In this document: positions 1-7,216 of the stretch, one piece after another | Numbering within the stretch: position 1 is the first letter of the stretch | Layout: each line of letters starts with the position of its first letter | DNA from: UBA2402 sp044371005 | GTDB lineage: Bacteria > Planctomycetota > Phycisphaerae > Phycisphaerales > UBA1924 | Direction: 5' to 3' | DNA length: 9,960 bases | NCBI GenBank assembly: GCA_044371005.1 | Contig: JBILUL010000175.1 | Span: forward strand, 1-9,960 | Notes under the pieces: generated by a model | Database searches by the model: none | Seen by the model: the letters and a program-made list of their open reading frames with translations, nothing else | Told to the model about the DNA's origin: nothing | Position numbers and translations under genes: made by a program

Positions 1-1326
1 GTCGTCGCACCCCAGTTCCAGCGGGCAGTACATCATGGCGAAGTACGAGAGATTCGTGGAGAAGTCCGCGATCAGGTCCGCCGGGAAGACCGAGTTGGGA
101 TAGAGCATGAGCCCGGAGAATCCAGCGGGCGAGAGCCCGACGCTTCCGACAGGCTGCACCGAGTAGCTGCCACCGGTGCCGGTGAAGATCACACCAACAC
201 CGTTGTTGGAGAGGGATGCGGGCAGCGATGTGTGCACATTGGCATCATCGAAGGTGAACATCGCACCCAGCGGGTCGGTGGCAAAGTGCGCCACCAGCGA
301 CATGTTCGCCACAGGCGTGAAGGTGTAGCTTGCCTCATTGCTCACAAGCGTGCCGTAGTTGTACCAGCCATCGAAGACGAAGGCAGGGTTGGCAACCGCA
401 TCGACGGTGATCTCTGTTCCGGCATTGAAGATGCCACCGCCGCTGACGGTGCCAGCGAAGGTCGGAAGTGCTCCCACCGTGATGGTGGACGCGGGCACAA
501 AGTTGGCAACCAGCGTGCGATTGGTGGTGGCGGTGAAGCTGTAGCGAGGATTCGTGCTCACCTGCGAGCCACTCTGCGTCCAGTTCACGAAACCCCAGCC
601 CGTGTTGGCTGTGGCCTGCAGCAGTGCCGTGGAGTTGATCGGATACGACCCCGCGCCGGTGATGGTGCCTGCGCCCGCAGGCGAAGCACTCGCGGCAATC
701 GACACCGTGGTGGCATCGGAACGCCAGATGGAGAAGGCCAGATCACCCGAGAAGTTCTGATAGTTGCCGCCCGTGGTCTTGTTGAAGTAGGAGCTGTTGC
801 CACCAGTCGAGTTGCACAGGCCCCAGTCGGGCGGCCAGTAATAGGTTGGCGTGACGCCCTGCGAAGCCTCGATCTGCACCCAGTACTTCACACCAGCCGC
901 GGCTTGGAAAGGCGTCGACAGCGTATACGCGTAGTCATACATGATGACACCGCCGAACGTGCCCACCGCGGTTTCACCCGCGTTCCCAGAGATGTTGAAG
1001 CGCGCGAGCCGTCCACCCGTTCCCACATCGGGCTGCCATCCGCCCGCGATGGAGCGGTAGATGGAAACCGTGAAGGCATAGACGGGAGCGCGGCCAGCGC
1101 CGGAGAGATAGTTGGTGTATCCGCCGCGCCAGCGGATCTGCGTGATGGCGGTGTCCGCCGCGAGGGTGAAGCTGTCGTAGGCGTACATGTCGCCATCAAG
1201 CCCATCGGGCGCATACCAGGATGACTTGTGAATCCCTCCCGCAGCACTGGGCGCCTGCTCAAACACGATATCGGCCCTTGCCATAGAGCAAAGCAAGGCA
1301 AGCAGGATCATCAGGAGATGCTTCAT
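1..1326 (-). CDS. Secreted beta-rich protein with two InlB-type repeats (3' end outside window)
   Basis: The frame is open for 442 codons from the ATG at 1326 to the left edge with no stop, so the C-terminus is missing. The start is supported by AAGGA 8 bases upstream and a clear signal peptide: Lys2, a Leu/Ile/Met-rich core, then an ARA|D cleavage site near residue 18. Residues 20-205 form a beta-sandwich-like region (AYDSFTL, then GVKYWVQIEA, then SGDLAFSIW) that resembles domains I associate with planctomycete PEP-CTERM surface proteins. Residues about 207-277 and 281-348 are two divergent InlB B-type repeats, with the GWGFVNW...NPRYSFT...NRTLVANF pattern and its weaker copy FVFDGW...ASYTFT...NMSLVAHF. 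From about residue 354 a third domain begins (FTFDD). It is probably exported and surface-attached or released. A sorting signal such as PEP-CTERM would lie in the missing part. The specific role is unknown. The coding call is sure, the domain names are from memory. Confidence 0.88.
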   Translation of the reverse strand, partial: MKHLLMILLALLCSMARADIVFEQAPSAAGGIHKSSWYAPDGLDGDMYAYDSFTLAADTAITQIRWRGGYTNYLSGAGRAPVYAFTVSIYRSIAGGWQPDVGTGGRLARFNISGNAGETAVGTFGGVIMYDYAYTLSTPFQAAAGVKYWVQIEASQGVTPTYYWPPDWGLCNSTGGNSSYFNKTTGGNYQNFSGDLAFSIWRSDATTVSIAASASPAGAGTITGAGSYPINSTALLQATANTGWGFVNWTQSGSQVSTNPRYSFTATTNRTLVANFVPASTITVGALPTFAGTVSGGGIFNAGTEITVDAVANPAFVFDGWYNYGTLVSNEASYTFTPVANMSLVAHFATDPLGAMFTFDDANVHTSLPASLSNNGVGVIFTGTGGSYSVQPVGSVGLSPAGFSGLMLYPNSVFPADLIADFSTNLSYFAMMYCPLELGCDD

Positions 1327-1330
1327 GGGA

Positions 1331-1339
1331 TCTTTCCTT
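1331..1339 (-). promoter_or_regulatory. Ribosome binding site of the secreted protein gene
   Basis: On the minus strand this reads AAGGAAAGA. The AAGGA core (1335-1339) sits 8 bases before the ATG at 1326, which supports that start over downstream methionines and agrees with the signal peptide beginning there. Confidence 0.6.
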
Positions 1340-1689
1340 GTGCAGTGAACCGACACGACCATCATCAAGGATGGGAGCAGCGATGCACTGATACAGCAGC
1401 ATACTCCGCGGCACATTTTCCGCCATCAGGCATGCCTGGAGTTCCCACAACTTGTTGCGGGGGAAACCCGCGCATTGGCGCGCTTTGGCGAGGGTTGGCG
1501 GAGGTTCCGAAACTCGCGCGAGCAAGCTGCTGTTCTTCAGGCCGACAGGCCTGGAAGCTCGTGGCCATGGGTGAAACGACCAACGCGATCACCACACAGC
1601 GTCAGAACCCAACGCGCTGTACAAACGCATGCGCCAAGACCCCGCTTCCCCTCACTCCTCTTGCCAAGCTGTCCCTGCTTTGTGTCTTG

Positions 1690-1767
1690 CATCCTGTCCA
1701 TCCTGTCCATCCATGTTCCCTTCTCTGCAAAGACATGGAAACATGGATAGACAGGATGGACAGGATG
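1690..1767. repeat. 28-base inverted repeat made of CATCCTGTC units
   Basis: The left arm (1690-1717) is two tandem copies of CATCCTGTC followed by CATCCATGTT. The right arm (1740-1767) is its reverse complement with one difference, A1749 opposite C1708. The arms are separated by 22 bases. The single difference would be a C-A mismatch in plus-strand RNA but a G-U wobble in minus-strand RNA, so a minus transcript could fold into an uninterrupted 28-bp stem. I recall similar CATCCTGTC-type palindromes between genes in planctomycete and verrucomicrobial genomes, often mis-annotated as small proteins. It could be a dispersed palindromic element, a transcription or RNA-stability structure, or a remnant of a small non-autonomous element. 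Confidence 0.8.
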
Positions 1768-2050
1768 AGGAAAGCGGAAGAGCAAGTGCCTTGAGAGAGA
1801 GCGGGCAAGCAGATTAAGTGCCTGATACGTGCAGTACGCAAGGCAATCTTCATCGCGGGCTCCATGTTCCTTCCGCCCTCGGCTCGCCTCTTCGTGAATC
1901 ACATTCTCAGGCTCGTATGCCAACAAATCCCAGTGGGCCTGCGGCGGATTGGTGAAGGAGGTGAAAGCACTCGTGCGATGGCCCATTCTGCACACGCCGC
2001 GTGTGCAACCGTCGTATGTCGGGCCTGAGTGGGTTCCATCAACAAAACAA

Positions 2051-2079
2051 AACCGGGCCCGTCATCGACGGGCCCGGTT
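2051..2079 (-). terminator. Intrinsic terminator of aspS
   Basis: A perfect 13-bp stem (AACCGGGCCCGTC, loop ATC, then its complement) begins 36 bases after the aspS stop codon. Read on the minus strand, the stem is followed by TTTTGTTTTGTT, the U-rich tract expected of a Rho-independent terminator. Orientation and position both match aspS. Confidence 0.92.
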
Positions 2080-2114
2080 CGGATTGCTGATCAAACTCAA
2101 TCGCGAACTCAATC

Positions 2115-3980
2115 TCACGCCGTCGGAGCCGGCGGCGGCACGATGCTGGCCACGTGCACATCCTTGAGCTGGTTGGCAGGAACAAAGCTGGGAGCCTTGG
2201 TCATGAGGTCCGCGCCCGTCTGCGTCTTGGGGAAGGCGATGACATCGCGGATGTTGTCGGTTCCCAGGAAGTTCATGACCAGGCGATCAAGGCCAAAGGC
2301 CACGCCTGCGTGCGGCGGTGCGCCGAACGAGAGTGCCTCGAGCAGGAAGCTGAACTTCTCCTTGGCCTGCTCGATGGAGAGGCCCAGAAGCTTGAAGACC
2401 TTGCTCTGCACGGTGCGATCGTGGATGCGCACCGAGCCGCCTGCGATCTCCTGACCGTTGAGGACGATGTCGTAGCCGGCGGACACAATGGACTCGATGA
2501 GGTCGTCATCGTTCTCATCGGCGTTCACGAAGGCCTGCATCTGATCGTCGCGCGGGCTGGTGAAGGGGTGGTGCATCGCGACCCACTTGCCGGTGTCCTT
2601 GTTCTTCTCGAACATGGGGAAATCGACCACCCACAGGAAGTTCCACGGGCCACCTTCCGCACCGGGCTTGGGCAGCATGCCCATGTCGCGGGCAACCTTC
2701 TGGCGCAGTTCGCCCATCACCTTGGTGGCGATGGAGTAGGTGTCTGCCGCGAAGAGGATGGTGTCACCGATCTGACCACCCATGAGCGCAAGGAACTCAG
2801 CCTTCTTGGGCTCGAGGAACTTGGCGATACCGGTATCGAGCTTGGGTGAACCATCTTCACCCTTGATGATCTTCACGACCGCGACGCCGCCGGCACCGAA
2901 GCCCTTGACGAACTCGGTGTACCCATCGGTGATCTTGCGGGTGAGCTTTTCCGCGCCGCCGGGGACGCGGATGGCCTTCACGACACCACGCTTGCTGTTG
3001 TACTGCGGACGATCCGCACCCTTCTCAAGTGCCGTCTTGAAGACACCAAACTCCACCGTCGCGGCGAACGCACTGATGTCCTTGATCTTGAGGTCGTAGC
3101 GCGTGTCGGGACGGTCGATGCCGTAATCCTCGAGCGCTTCGCGATAGCCCATGCGCTGGATCGAGGGCACATCGATTCCCACCATCTCCTTCCACAGGCG
3201 ACGCACGAATCCTTCCATCATCTCCATCACCTGGTCGCGGCGGACAAACGCCATCTCCAAGTCGATCTGCGTGAACTCGGCCTGACGATCCGCACGCGGA
3301 TCCTCATCGCGGAAGCAGCGGCAGATCTGCATGTACCGGTCACACCCGGCAATCATCAGAATCTGCTTGAAGAGCTGAGGGCTCTGGGGCAACCCGTAGA
3401 ACGTCCCGGGCACATGGCGACTGGGCACGAGGAACTCACGCGCACCCTCGGGCGTGCTCTTGTAGAGAATCGGGGTCTCGATCTCGAGGAAGCCGTTCTC
3501 ATCAAAGTACTTGCGCGTGACCTGATAGAGCTTGTGGCGCAGGGCCAGCACCTTCTGCATCGCCGGGCGACGCAGATCGATGTACCGGTAGTTCATCCGG
3601 TACTCCTCGGCGGGGAGCTTGCCCATGTCGTCGGGCAGGAAGGGCGGATTGTCGGTCTTGTTGAGGACCTCCAGCGAGTTCACGAAGACTTCCACCTTGC
3701 CGGTGGCAAGCTTGAGGTTCTCGCCGCCGCTGCGGACGCGCACGCGGCCTTCAACCGCGATCACATCCTCGTTGCGGAGCTTGGAGGCCGCTTCCATCAT
3801 TTCAGGCGTGACGCCGCCATCGGAGTCGAAAACGAGCTGCGTGATACCGTACCGATCCCGAAGATCGATGAAAACGAGGTTGCCGTGGTCGCGGTAGGAG
3901 TTGACCCAGCCGTTGAGGCGGATGGTCTGACCGACATCGGATTCGCGGGCCTGGCCGCAGGTGTGCGTCCTGATAAGCAT
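2115..3980 (-). CDS. aspS: Aspartyl-tRNA synthetase, bacterial type (possibly non-discriminating)
   Basis: This cytoplasmic class II synthetase attaches aspartate to tRNA using ATP. The 621-residue protein is close to the usual bacterial length of about 590. The N-terminal OB-fold anticodon-binding domain covers about residues 1-110 (LNGWVNSYRDHGNLVFIDLRD). The motif 1 region is near 165-185 (LEIETPILYKSTPEGAREFL), motif 2 has FRDED at 223-227, the bacterial GAD insertion lies at about 300-430, and motif 3 GLDR is at 563-566. The start at 3980 was chosen because AAGGA lies 5 bases upstream and the protein then begins like other AspRSs (RTHTCGQ...). The frame stays open up to 4166, but that extra sequence is unlike the family and lies upstream of the likely promoter. 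His32 sits where non-discriminating enzymes carry His and E. coli AspRS carries Leu, so it may also charge tRNA-Asn. It appears monocistronic. Confidence 0.97.
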   Translation of the reverse strand: MLIRTHTCGQARESDVGQTIRLNGWVNSYRDHGNLVFIDLRDRYGITQLVFDSDGGVTPEMMEAASKLRNEDVIAVEGRVRVRSGGENLKLATGKVEVFVNSLEVLNKTDNPPFLPDDMGKLPAEEYRMNYRYIDLRRPAMQKVLALRHKLYQVTRKYFDENGFLEIETPILYKSTPEGAREFLVPSRHVPGTFYGLPQSPQLFKQILMIAGCDRYMQICRCFRDEDPRADRQAEFTQIDLEMAFVRRDQVMEMMEGFVRRLWKEMVGIDVPSIQRMGYREALEDYGIDRPDTRYDLKIKDISAFAATVEFGVFKTALEKGADRPQYNSKRGVVKAIRVPGGAEKLTRKITDGYTEFVKGFGAGGVAVVKIIKGEDGSPKLDTGIAKFLEPKKAEFLALMGGQIGDTILFAADTYSIATKVMGELRQKVARDMGMLPKPGAEGGPWNFLWVVDFPMFEKNKDTGKWVAMHHPFTSPRDDQMQAFVNADENDDDLIESIVSAGYDIVLNGQEIAGGSVRIHDRTVQSKVFKLLGLSIEQAKEKFSFLLEALSFGAPPHAGVAFGLDRLVMNFLGTDNIRDVIAFPKTQTGADLMTKAPSFVPANQLKDVHVASIVPPPAPTA

Positions 3981-3985
3981 GGGGG

Positions 3986-3990
3986 TCCTT
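3986..3990 (-). promoter_or_regulatory. Ribosome binding site deciding the aspS start
   Basis: AAGGA on the minus strand, 5 bases before the ATG at 3980. It is the main evidence for choosing this ATG over the open frame extending to 4166. Confidence 0.65.
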
Positions 3991-4014
3991 AGGGGGTTCG
4001 TGTTGAAGCGGCCA

Positions 4015-4020
4015 AGTATA
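4015..4020 (-). promoter_or_regulatory. Probable -10 box of the aspS promoter
   Basis: Read on the minus strand this is TATACT, one base from the sigma-70 consensus. Transcription would start near 4008 and give a leader of about 28 bases that contains the ribosome binding site. The region where a -35 box should be (about 4038-4043, CCGGCA) is a poor match, so this rests on the -10 box and its position. The same hexamer precedes floA in this window. Confidence 0.45.
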
Positions 4021-4063
4021 GTGCGGGAAGAGGGAAGTGCCGGAGATCCCGGACCCATCCGCC

Positions 4064-4126
4064 AGCCCGGAGGGCTGTAAGTGAGTAGCCCGGGGTGAAG
4101 CACGGCTTTGCGTGCGCCACCCCGGG
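4064..4126. repeat. GC-rich hairpin pair, intergenic palindromic repeat type
   Basis: A small hairpin AGCCC-GGA-GGGCT (4064-4076) is followed by a larger one at 4089-4126. The larger has outer arms CCCGGGGTG (4089-4097) and CACCCCGGG (4118-4126), an inner stem GCACG (4100-4104) with CGTGC (4111-4115), and loop GCTTTG. I recall comparable CCCGGGGTG/CACCCCGGG palindromes scattered between genes in planctomycetes, but whether this genome carries more copies cannot be seen here. Confidence 0.65.
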
Positions 4127-4140
4127 TCAGGAACGCCAGA

Positions 4141-4175
4141 TTCCCCGCACCCCGCAAGGGGTGCAAGTTGGGGAA
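4141..4175. repeat. GC-rich hairpin with nested arms
   Basis: The inner stem is GCACCCC (4147-4153), loop GCAA, GGGGTGC (4158-4164). The outer arms TTCCCC (4141-4146) and GGGGAA (4170-4175) extend it, with AAGTT bulged on one side. No T tract follows on either strand, so it is not a typical intrinsic terminator. Confidence 0.6.
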
Positions 4176-4262
4176 CGTGGACGCGGTTGGTCTTCTGGCT
4201 GTCCGGTTCGGCGCGAACGATGACGCGGTGCGAGAAGGATCACATCGTCATGAACTCGTCTT

Positions 4263-4290
4263 GCACGCCTTCGGCGTGCGGTCCGTTTTT
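4263..4290 (+). terminator. Terminator-like hairpin, plus orientation, no matching gene
   Basis: GCACGCC, loop TTC, GGCGTGC (4263-4279) is a perfect 7-bp stem. Seven bases later there is a run of five T (4286-4290) on the plus strand. No plus-strand gene precedes it, and the T run is further away than usual. It may instead be another member of the local hairpin cluster. Confidence 0.35.
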
Positions 4291-4342
4291 CGCGGTCTGT
4301 CATGGGGAGTGGGTCCGGCTCGTTCGTACCGACATGAACTGG

Positions 4343-4633
4343 CTACTGGGGCCCAGTTTGCTCGCTCCCGGCATCGTCACTGAGACGAAGCCGATGCTTT
4401 GCCTGCGCGAGAAGCAAAAGCAGGTCCTCCACCGGCATCTTCCATCGCTCAGGCTTGATGTCGCTGTTGGCAAACTCAATCATGCAGTTGCCGTCCAGCT
4501 TCTCGTCTGACACAATGAACAACATGTCGCACGGGTCGGTTTCCACCCAGGCAACACACTGCTCATAGTCCACAGGTGATGCGAGATAGACCCGGCAATC
4601 GGATGCCCTGATTACGATGCGTTGGTCGCTCAT
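4343..4633 (-). CDS. Small hypothetical protein, 96 residues
   Basis: I do not recognise this family. The start at 4633 (MSDQRIVIRASD...) is preceded by AAGGA (4640-4644) at a 6-base spacing, a strong reason to prefer it over the upstream methionine at 4678. The protein has no signal peptide or membrane segment, so it is probably cytoplasmic. Its central part alternates hydrophobic and polar residues (DMLFIVSDE, then CMIEFANSD), suggesting a small alpha/beta fold. It ends with a helix (VEDLLLLLAQAKHRLRL) and a polar tail. Composition is balanced and includes Cys13, Cys26, Cys35, Cys50 and two Trp, which is unusual for a chance reading frame. It lies between aspS and dpp4 on the same strand, separated from both by hairpin-rich gaps, so it is probably its own unit. 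No operon partner suggests a role. Confidence 0.7.
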   Translation of the reverse strand: MSDQRIVIRASDCRVYLASPVDYEQCVAWVETDPCDMLFIVSDEKLDGNCMIEFANSDIKPERWKMPVEDLLLLLAQAKHRLRLSDDAGSEQTGPQ

Positions 4634-4639
4634 CTTGGA

Positions 4640-4644
4640 TCCTT
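4640..4644 (-). promoter_or_regulatory. Ribosome binding site deciding the start of the 96-residue protein
   Basis: AAGGA on the minus strand, 6 bases before the ATG at 4633. It is the best evidence both that this small frame is translated and where it starts. Confidence 0.6.
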
Positions 4645-4716
4645 GTTGTTGAGGGGGATCACTTCGCTCGCCAAGCATTCACGAGATGTCGGTCCCTCCG
4701 TTCCGGCCTAACCAAC

Positions 4717-4735
4717 GGGCCCCCTTCAGGGGCCC
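4717..4735 (-). terminator. Possible terminator or hairpin downstream of dpp4
   Basis: GGGCCCC (4717-4723), loop CTTCA, GGGGCCC (4729-4735) forms a perfect 7-bp GC stem about 170 bases beyond the dpp4 stop. On the minus strand it is followed by GTTGGTTAGG, which is only weakly T-rich. It could end the dpp4 transcript or simply be another intergenic hairpin. Confidence 0.35.
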
Positions 4736-4802
4736 ATCGATGCTGGCGGCCCATACAGGCAGCTGCGCAGCGAAGCACTGCTTGCAGCCGGCTAATGAAC
4801 GC

Positions 4803-4817
4803 GGTGCCGTCGGCACC
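4803..4817. repeat. 15-base palindrome (hairpin)
   Basis: GGTGCC-GTC-GGCACC is a perfect hairpin 90 bases downstream of the dpp4 stop. It has no T tract on either side. It is of the same short GC-stem type as those at 4263-4279 and 4717-4735. Confidence 0.5.
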
Positions 4818-4906
4818 AAGACGCGGTGCGGGACAATTCTTGGCTTCACTTCTCGCACAACTTCCGGCGCAATTCGGCTGGAACTTCAGGGCAAGCCGCC
4901 GCATGT

Positions 4907-7216
4907 TCACCGCTGACTCAAATGCTCCGTGAAGAAAGACATGATCCGCTGCTGCAGGCGATTCACCGTCTGCGGCTCGGCCACCACATGCGTGAAGCCC
5001 GCCAGAGGCAGGAACTCAAAGTGACGGCCGTTGCGGAAGAGTTCGCGCGCCATCTTGAGGCTGTGCACGAAGTACACATTGTCATCGGCGGTTCCGTGCA
5101 CGATGAGCAGGGGCACGGTGAGGTCCTTGCAGTAGGTCAGCACGTTCGAAGCCTTGTAGCCTTCGACATTCTCGCTGGGCATGCCCATGAAGCGTTCGGT
5201 GTAGTGCGTGTCGTAATCCTGGAAGTCGCAGACGGGCGCACCGGCCACACCGGCATGGAAGACCTTGGGCATGCGCATCGTCGCCATCGCGGAGAAGTAC
5301 CCACCAAAGCTCCAGCCAGTCATGCCGACGCGCTTCAGGTCCATCTCCGGATAGCGAGAACCCAGCAGGGAAAGCGCCTGGGCCTGATCGGCCAGCGGGA
5401 GATCAATCAGATTCAGGTGTATCGCACGTTCCCACGCACGCCCGCGGCGGGGCGTGCCGCGGCCATCGATGCTCACCACGATGAACCCATGATCAGCATA
5501 CCACTGCTGCAGCAGATAGCTCATCGGCGTGTCATTCACCGTGTTCGAACCCGGACCACCATACACCGACACGATGACAGGATACTTGCGGCCCTTTTCA
5601 AAGTTCCGCGGCCGCACAATCGCGGCATAGAAGTTCCGCTCCTGCCCCACCAGATTGCCCACCCGCGTCATCTCGAGATTGGGCACAAACGGAGGCTGCT
5701 CGGCCTTGCTGGCAATCTCCCCCACCACCGACGTATCACTGCGCTTGACCGTCCAGGTGAGCTTGCCCGACGCAAGGTTCGAGGATTCCAGACGCGTTTC
5801 GAAGTTCTCGCTGAACGTCACCGAGTTGCTGCCGGGCGCATCAGCGATCATCACCGGTTCACTTCCACCCTTGAGCGACACGCGTGCCACCTGCGTGCGC
5901 GTGGGCGTCGTCGCCGCGGAGATGAAGGCCGCGCCGTTGACATTGTCGAGCGCCACCAGATCGAGCATCGGAAAGCCCGGAGGCGTGAGCACTTTGTTGA
6001 GGGATCCATCACGATTGCGCAGCTCAAGTCGCGCAAAGTCGCTGCCGGGCTTGGCGCCCTCGGAGTTCTCGTTCACCCACAGGAAGCCGCTGCCATCTTC
6101 GAGCCACTTGGGGCAGCTTTCGTGGATGTTGATCCATGCGGGGTCGCGATCGGTGAGCAGTGCCGTCGTCGCGCCGGTCTTCTCATCGACGGCCATGAGC
6201 ACCTGTTCGGTCTGAGCGCGATTCTGCACCAGCACCGTGAGGGGCGCGTTCTTGGTCCAGTTAACGGTGGCGACGTAGGGGTACTTCTCGCGGTCCCACT
6301 GCACCCAGACGATGGGACCACCGGCGACGCTCGTGATCGCGAGCTTCACATCGGCGTTCTTCGTGCCGGTGCGCGGGTAGGGCCAGGTTTCCGGGGTCTT
6401 GGCGGGGTCGGCCGGATCGGGGATGGTGAACTGCTCCATGCCCTTGGTGTCGGTCTGCTGGAAGCAGAGGAGGCGTGAGTCGGGGCTGAACCAGTAGCCG
6501 CGGAATCGGGACATTTCTTCCTGGGCCACGAACTCAGCAAGGCCATTGGTGATGGTGCCGCCCGCGCCGGTGGTGACCTTCCATTCCTTGTCGCCGTTTG
6601 AATCGGTAATGAAGACCTCGCCATCGCGGACGCAGGCCACCAGCGAACCATCAGGGCTGAACCGGGGATCGATGGGGAAGGCCTTGGAGTTGGTCTTGAG
6701 TTCGGTGCGCTTGCCCGAGGCGCGATCGACGACGAAGAGCTTGCCTGAGAGGGGGACGAGGATGCGGGTGCCGTCTTTGCTGAGGGCGTAGGAACTGATG
6801 CCGCGGCTGGTCATCCGCATACGTTCGCGGCGTGCCAGTTCCTCGGCGGTGAGCTTCTCTTCGCCGCCGCCCAGAATCGCCTCCGCAGTCAGGAGCACGC
6901 GTTCCTGTCCGGTGGTGCAGTTGAACTCAAAGAGGTCCTGCTGAAAGTTGCGGGCCTGCGAGCGGAGGAAGAGCAGGCTCGAGCCATCGGGCGTGAACTC
7001 GAAGGACTTGGGGCGCCCAAGCGTGAACTTGTTGGTGATGGCGAAGGCTTCGAGGAAGCCGTTGTCGGCGATGGATGAAGCAGCAACCTGAGCGGGGCCA
7101 CCGGAGTTTGCGGGGCGGGTCGCAGCGGGCTGGCTGCCGGAGCAACCGGCGAGCAGCGAGGCTGAGATGAGGCTGGCGGCAAGAGCGTGGCTGAACCGGG
7201 GGGTGGGGCGCTTCAT
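4907..7216 (-). CDS. Dipeptidyl peptidase IV-type serine peptidase (S9B), lipoprotein
   Basis: This enzyme removes X-Pro or X-Ala dipeptides from peptide N-termini. The start at 7216 gives 769 residues and a classic lipoprotein signal (KRPTPR, hydrophobic core, LLAG|C25), so the mature enzyme is probably lipid-anchored outside the cytoplasm. An eight-bladed propeller (about 60-500) carries AEFVAQEEMSRFRGYWFSPD, whose Glu233-Glu234 match the pair that binds the substrate N-terminus. The alpha/beta-hydrolase domain (about 540-769) has Tyr552 (VYGGPG, oxyanion), nucleophile Ser636 in GWSFGG, Asp711 in HGTADDNV and His743 in GFTHVV, so the triad is complete and spaced as in human DPP4. No good Shine-Dalgarno precedes this ATG. 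The frame extends to 7330, but that part destroys the signal peptide. Its likely role is scavenging proline-containing peptides. Neighbours do not suggest an operon. Confidence 0.95.
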   Translation of the reverse strand: MKRPTPRFSHALAASLISASLLAGCSGSQPAATRPANSGGPAQVAASSIADNGFLEAFAITNKFTLGRPKSFEFTPDGSSLLFLRSQARNFQQDLFEFNCTTGQERVLLTAEAILGGGEEKLTAEELARRERMRMTSRGISSYALSKDGTRILVPLSGKLFVVDRASGKRTELKTNSKAFPIDPRFSPDGSLVACVRDGEVFITDSNGDKEWKVTTGAGGTITNGLAEFVAQEEMSRFRGYWFSPDSRLLCFQQTDTKGMEQFTIPDPADPAKTPETWPYPRTGTKNADVKLAITSVAGGPIVWVQWDREKYPYVATVNWTKNAPLTVLVQNRAQTEQVLMAVDEKTGATTALLTDRDPAWINIHESCPKWLEDGSGFLWVNENSEGAKPGSDFARLELRNRDGSLNKVLTPPGFPMLDLVALDNVNGAAFISAATTPTRTQVARVSLKGGSEPVMIADAPGSNSVTFSENFETRLESSNLASGKLTWTVKRSDTSVVGEIASKAEQPPFVPNLEMTRVGNLVGQERNFYAAIVRPRNFEKGRKYPVIVSVYGGPGSNTVNDTPMSYLLQQWYADHGFIVVSIDGRGTPRRGRAWERAIHLNLIDLPLADQAQALSLLGSRYPEMDLKRVGMTGWSFGGYFSAMATMRMPKVFHAGVAGAPVCDFQDYDTHYTERFMGMPSENVEGYKASNVLTYCKDLTVPLLIVHGTADDNVYFVHSLKMARELFRNGRHFEFLPLAGFTHVVAEPQTVNRLQQRIMSFFTEHLSQR

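Larger units (their letters stand above)
1327..2114. other. Gene-poor stretch between the secreted protein gene and aspS
   Basis: I see no convincing gene here. The open frames (for example plus 1228-1794 and minus 1537-1995) owe part of their length to the inverted repeat at 1690-1767, which translates to low-complexity His-Pro-Val or Ile-Leu-Ser strings. They lack a ribosome binding site and resemble no family I know. The stretch does hold several hairpins. CGCGC-ATTG-GCGCG lies at 1469-1482, CAGGCC-GACA-GGCCTG at 1538-1553, a 17-base palindrome (GCACACGC, C, GCGTGTGC) at 1990-2006, and the aspS terminator at 2051-2079. The promoter of the secreted-protein gene should lie around 1345-1450, but I could not pick out a good -35/-10 pair. 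Confidence 0.6.
3981..4342. other. Intergenic stretch upstream of aspS, dominated by hairpins
   Basis: This holds the aspS promoter at its left end and then a run of GC-rich hairpins between about 4064 and 4290, listed separately. A further complementary pair, GCCAGA (4135-4140) and TCTGGC (4194-4199), brackets the second large hairpin. I see no gene. The small open frames on the plus strand lack ribosome binding sites and family resemblance. Confidence 0.6.

Noticed and set aside
1228..1794. 188-codon plus-strand frame crossing the start of the secreted protein gene
   Set aside because: It overlaps the signal-peptide region of a well-supported minus gene, runs through the 28-base inverted repeat (giving a HPVHPVHP string) and has no ribosome binding site.
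1537..1995. 152-codon minus-strand frame in the gap before aspS
   Set aside because: It contains the same inverted repeat read on the other strand (MDRMDRMQD), no domain and no ribosome binding site.
2154..2849. Long plus-strand open frame inside aspS
   Set aside because: It is antisense to aspS with a composition (His, Val, Gly, Glu) typical of antisense reading of GC-rich codons. aspS is certain.
3981..4166. N-terminal extension of aspS to an upstream ATG
   Set aside because: The added 62 residues are unlike AspRS, cover the probable -10 box, and the ATG at 3980 has a well-placed AAGGA.
4826..6478. A 550-codon open frame on the plus strand inside dpp4
   Set aside because: It is antisense to a gene with complete catalytic motifs, is rich in His/Arg/Gly as expected of an antisense frame in GC-rich DNA, and matches no family. 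Its start has no ribosome binding site.
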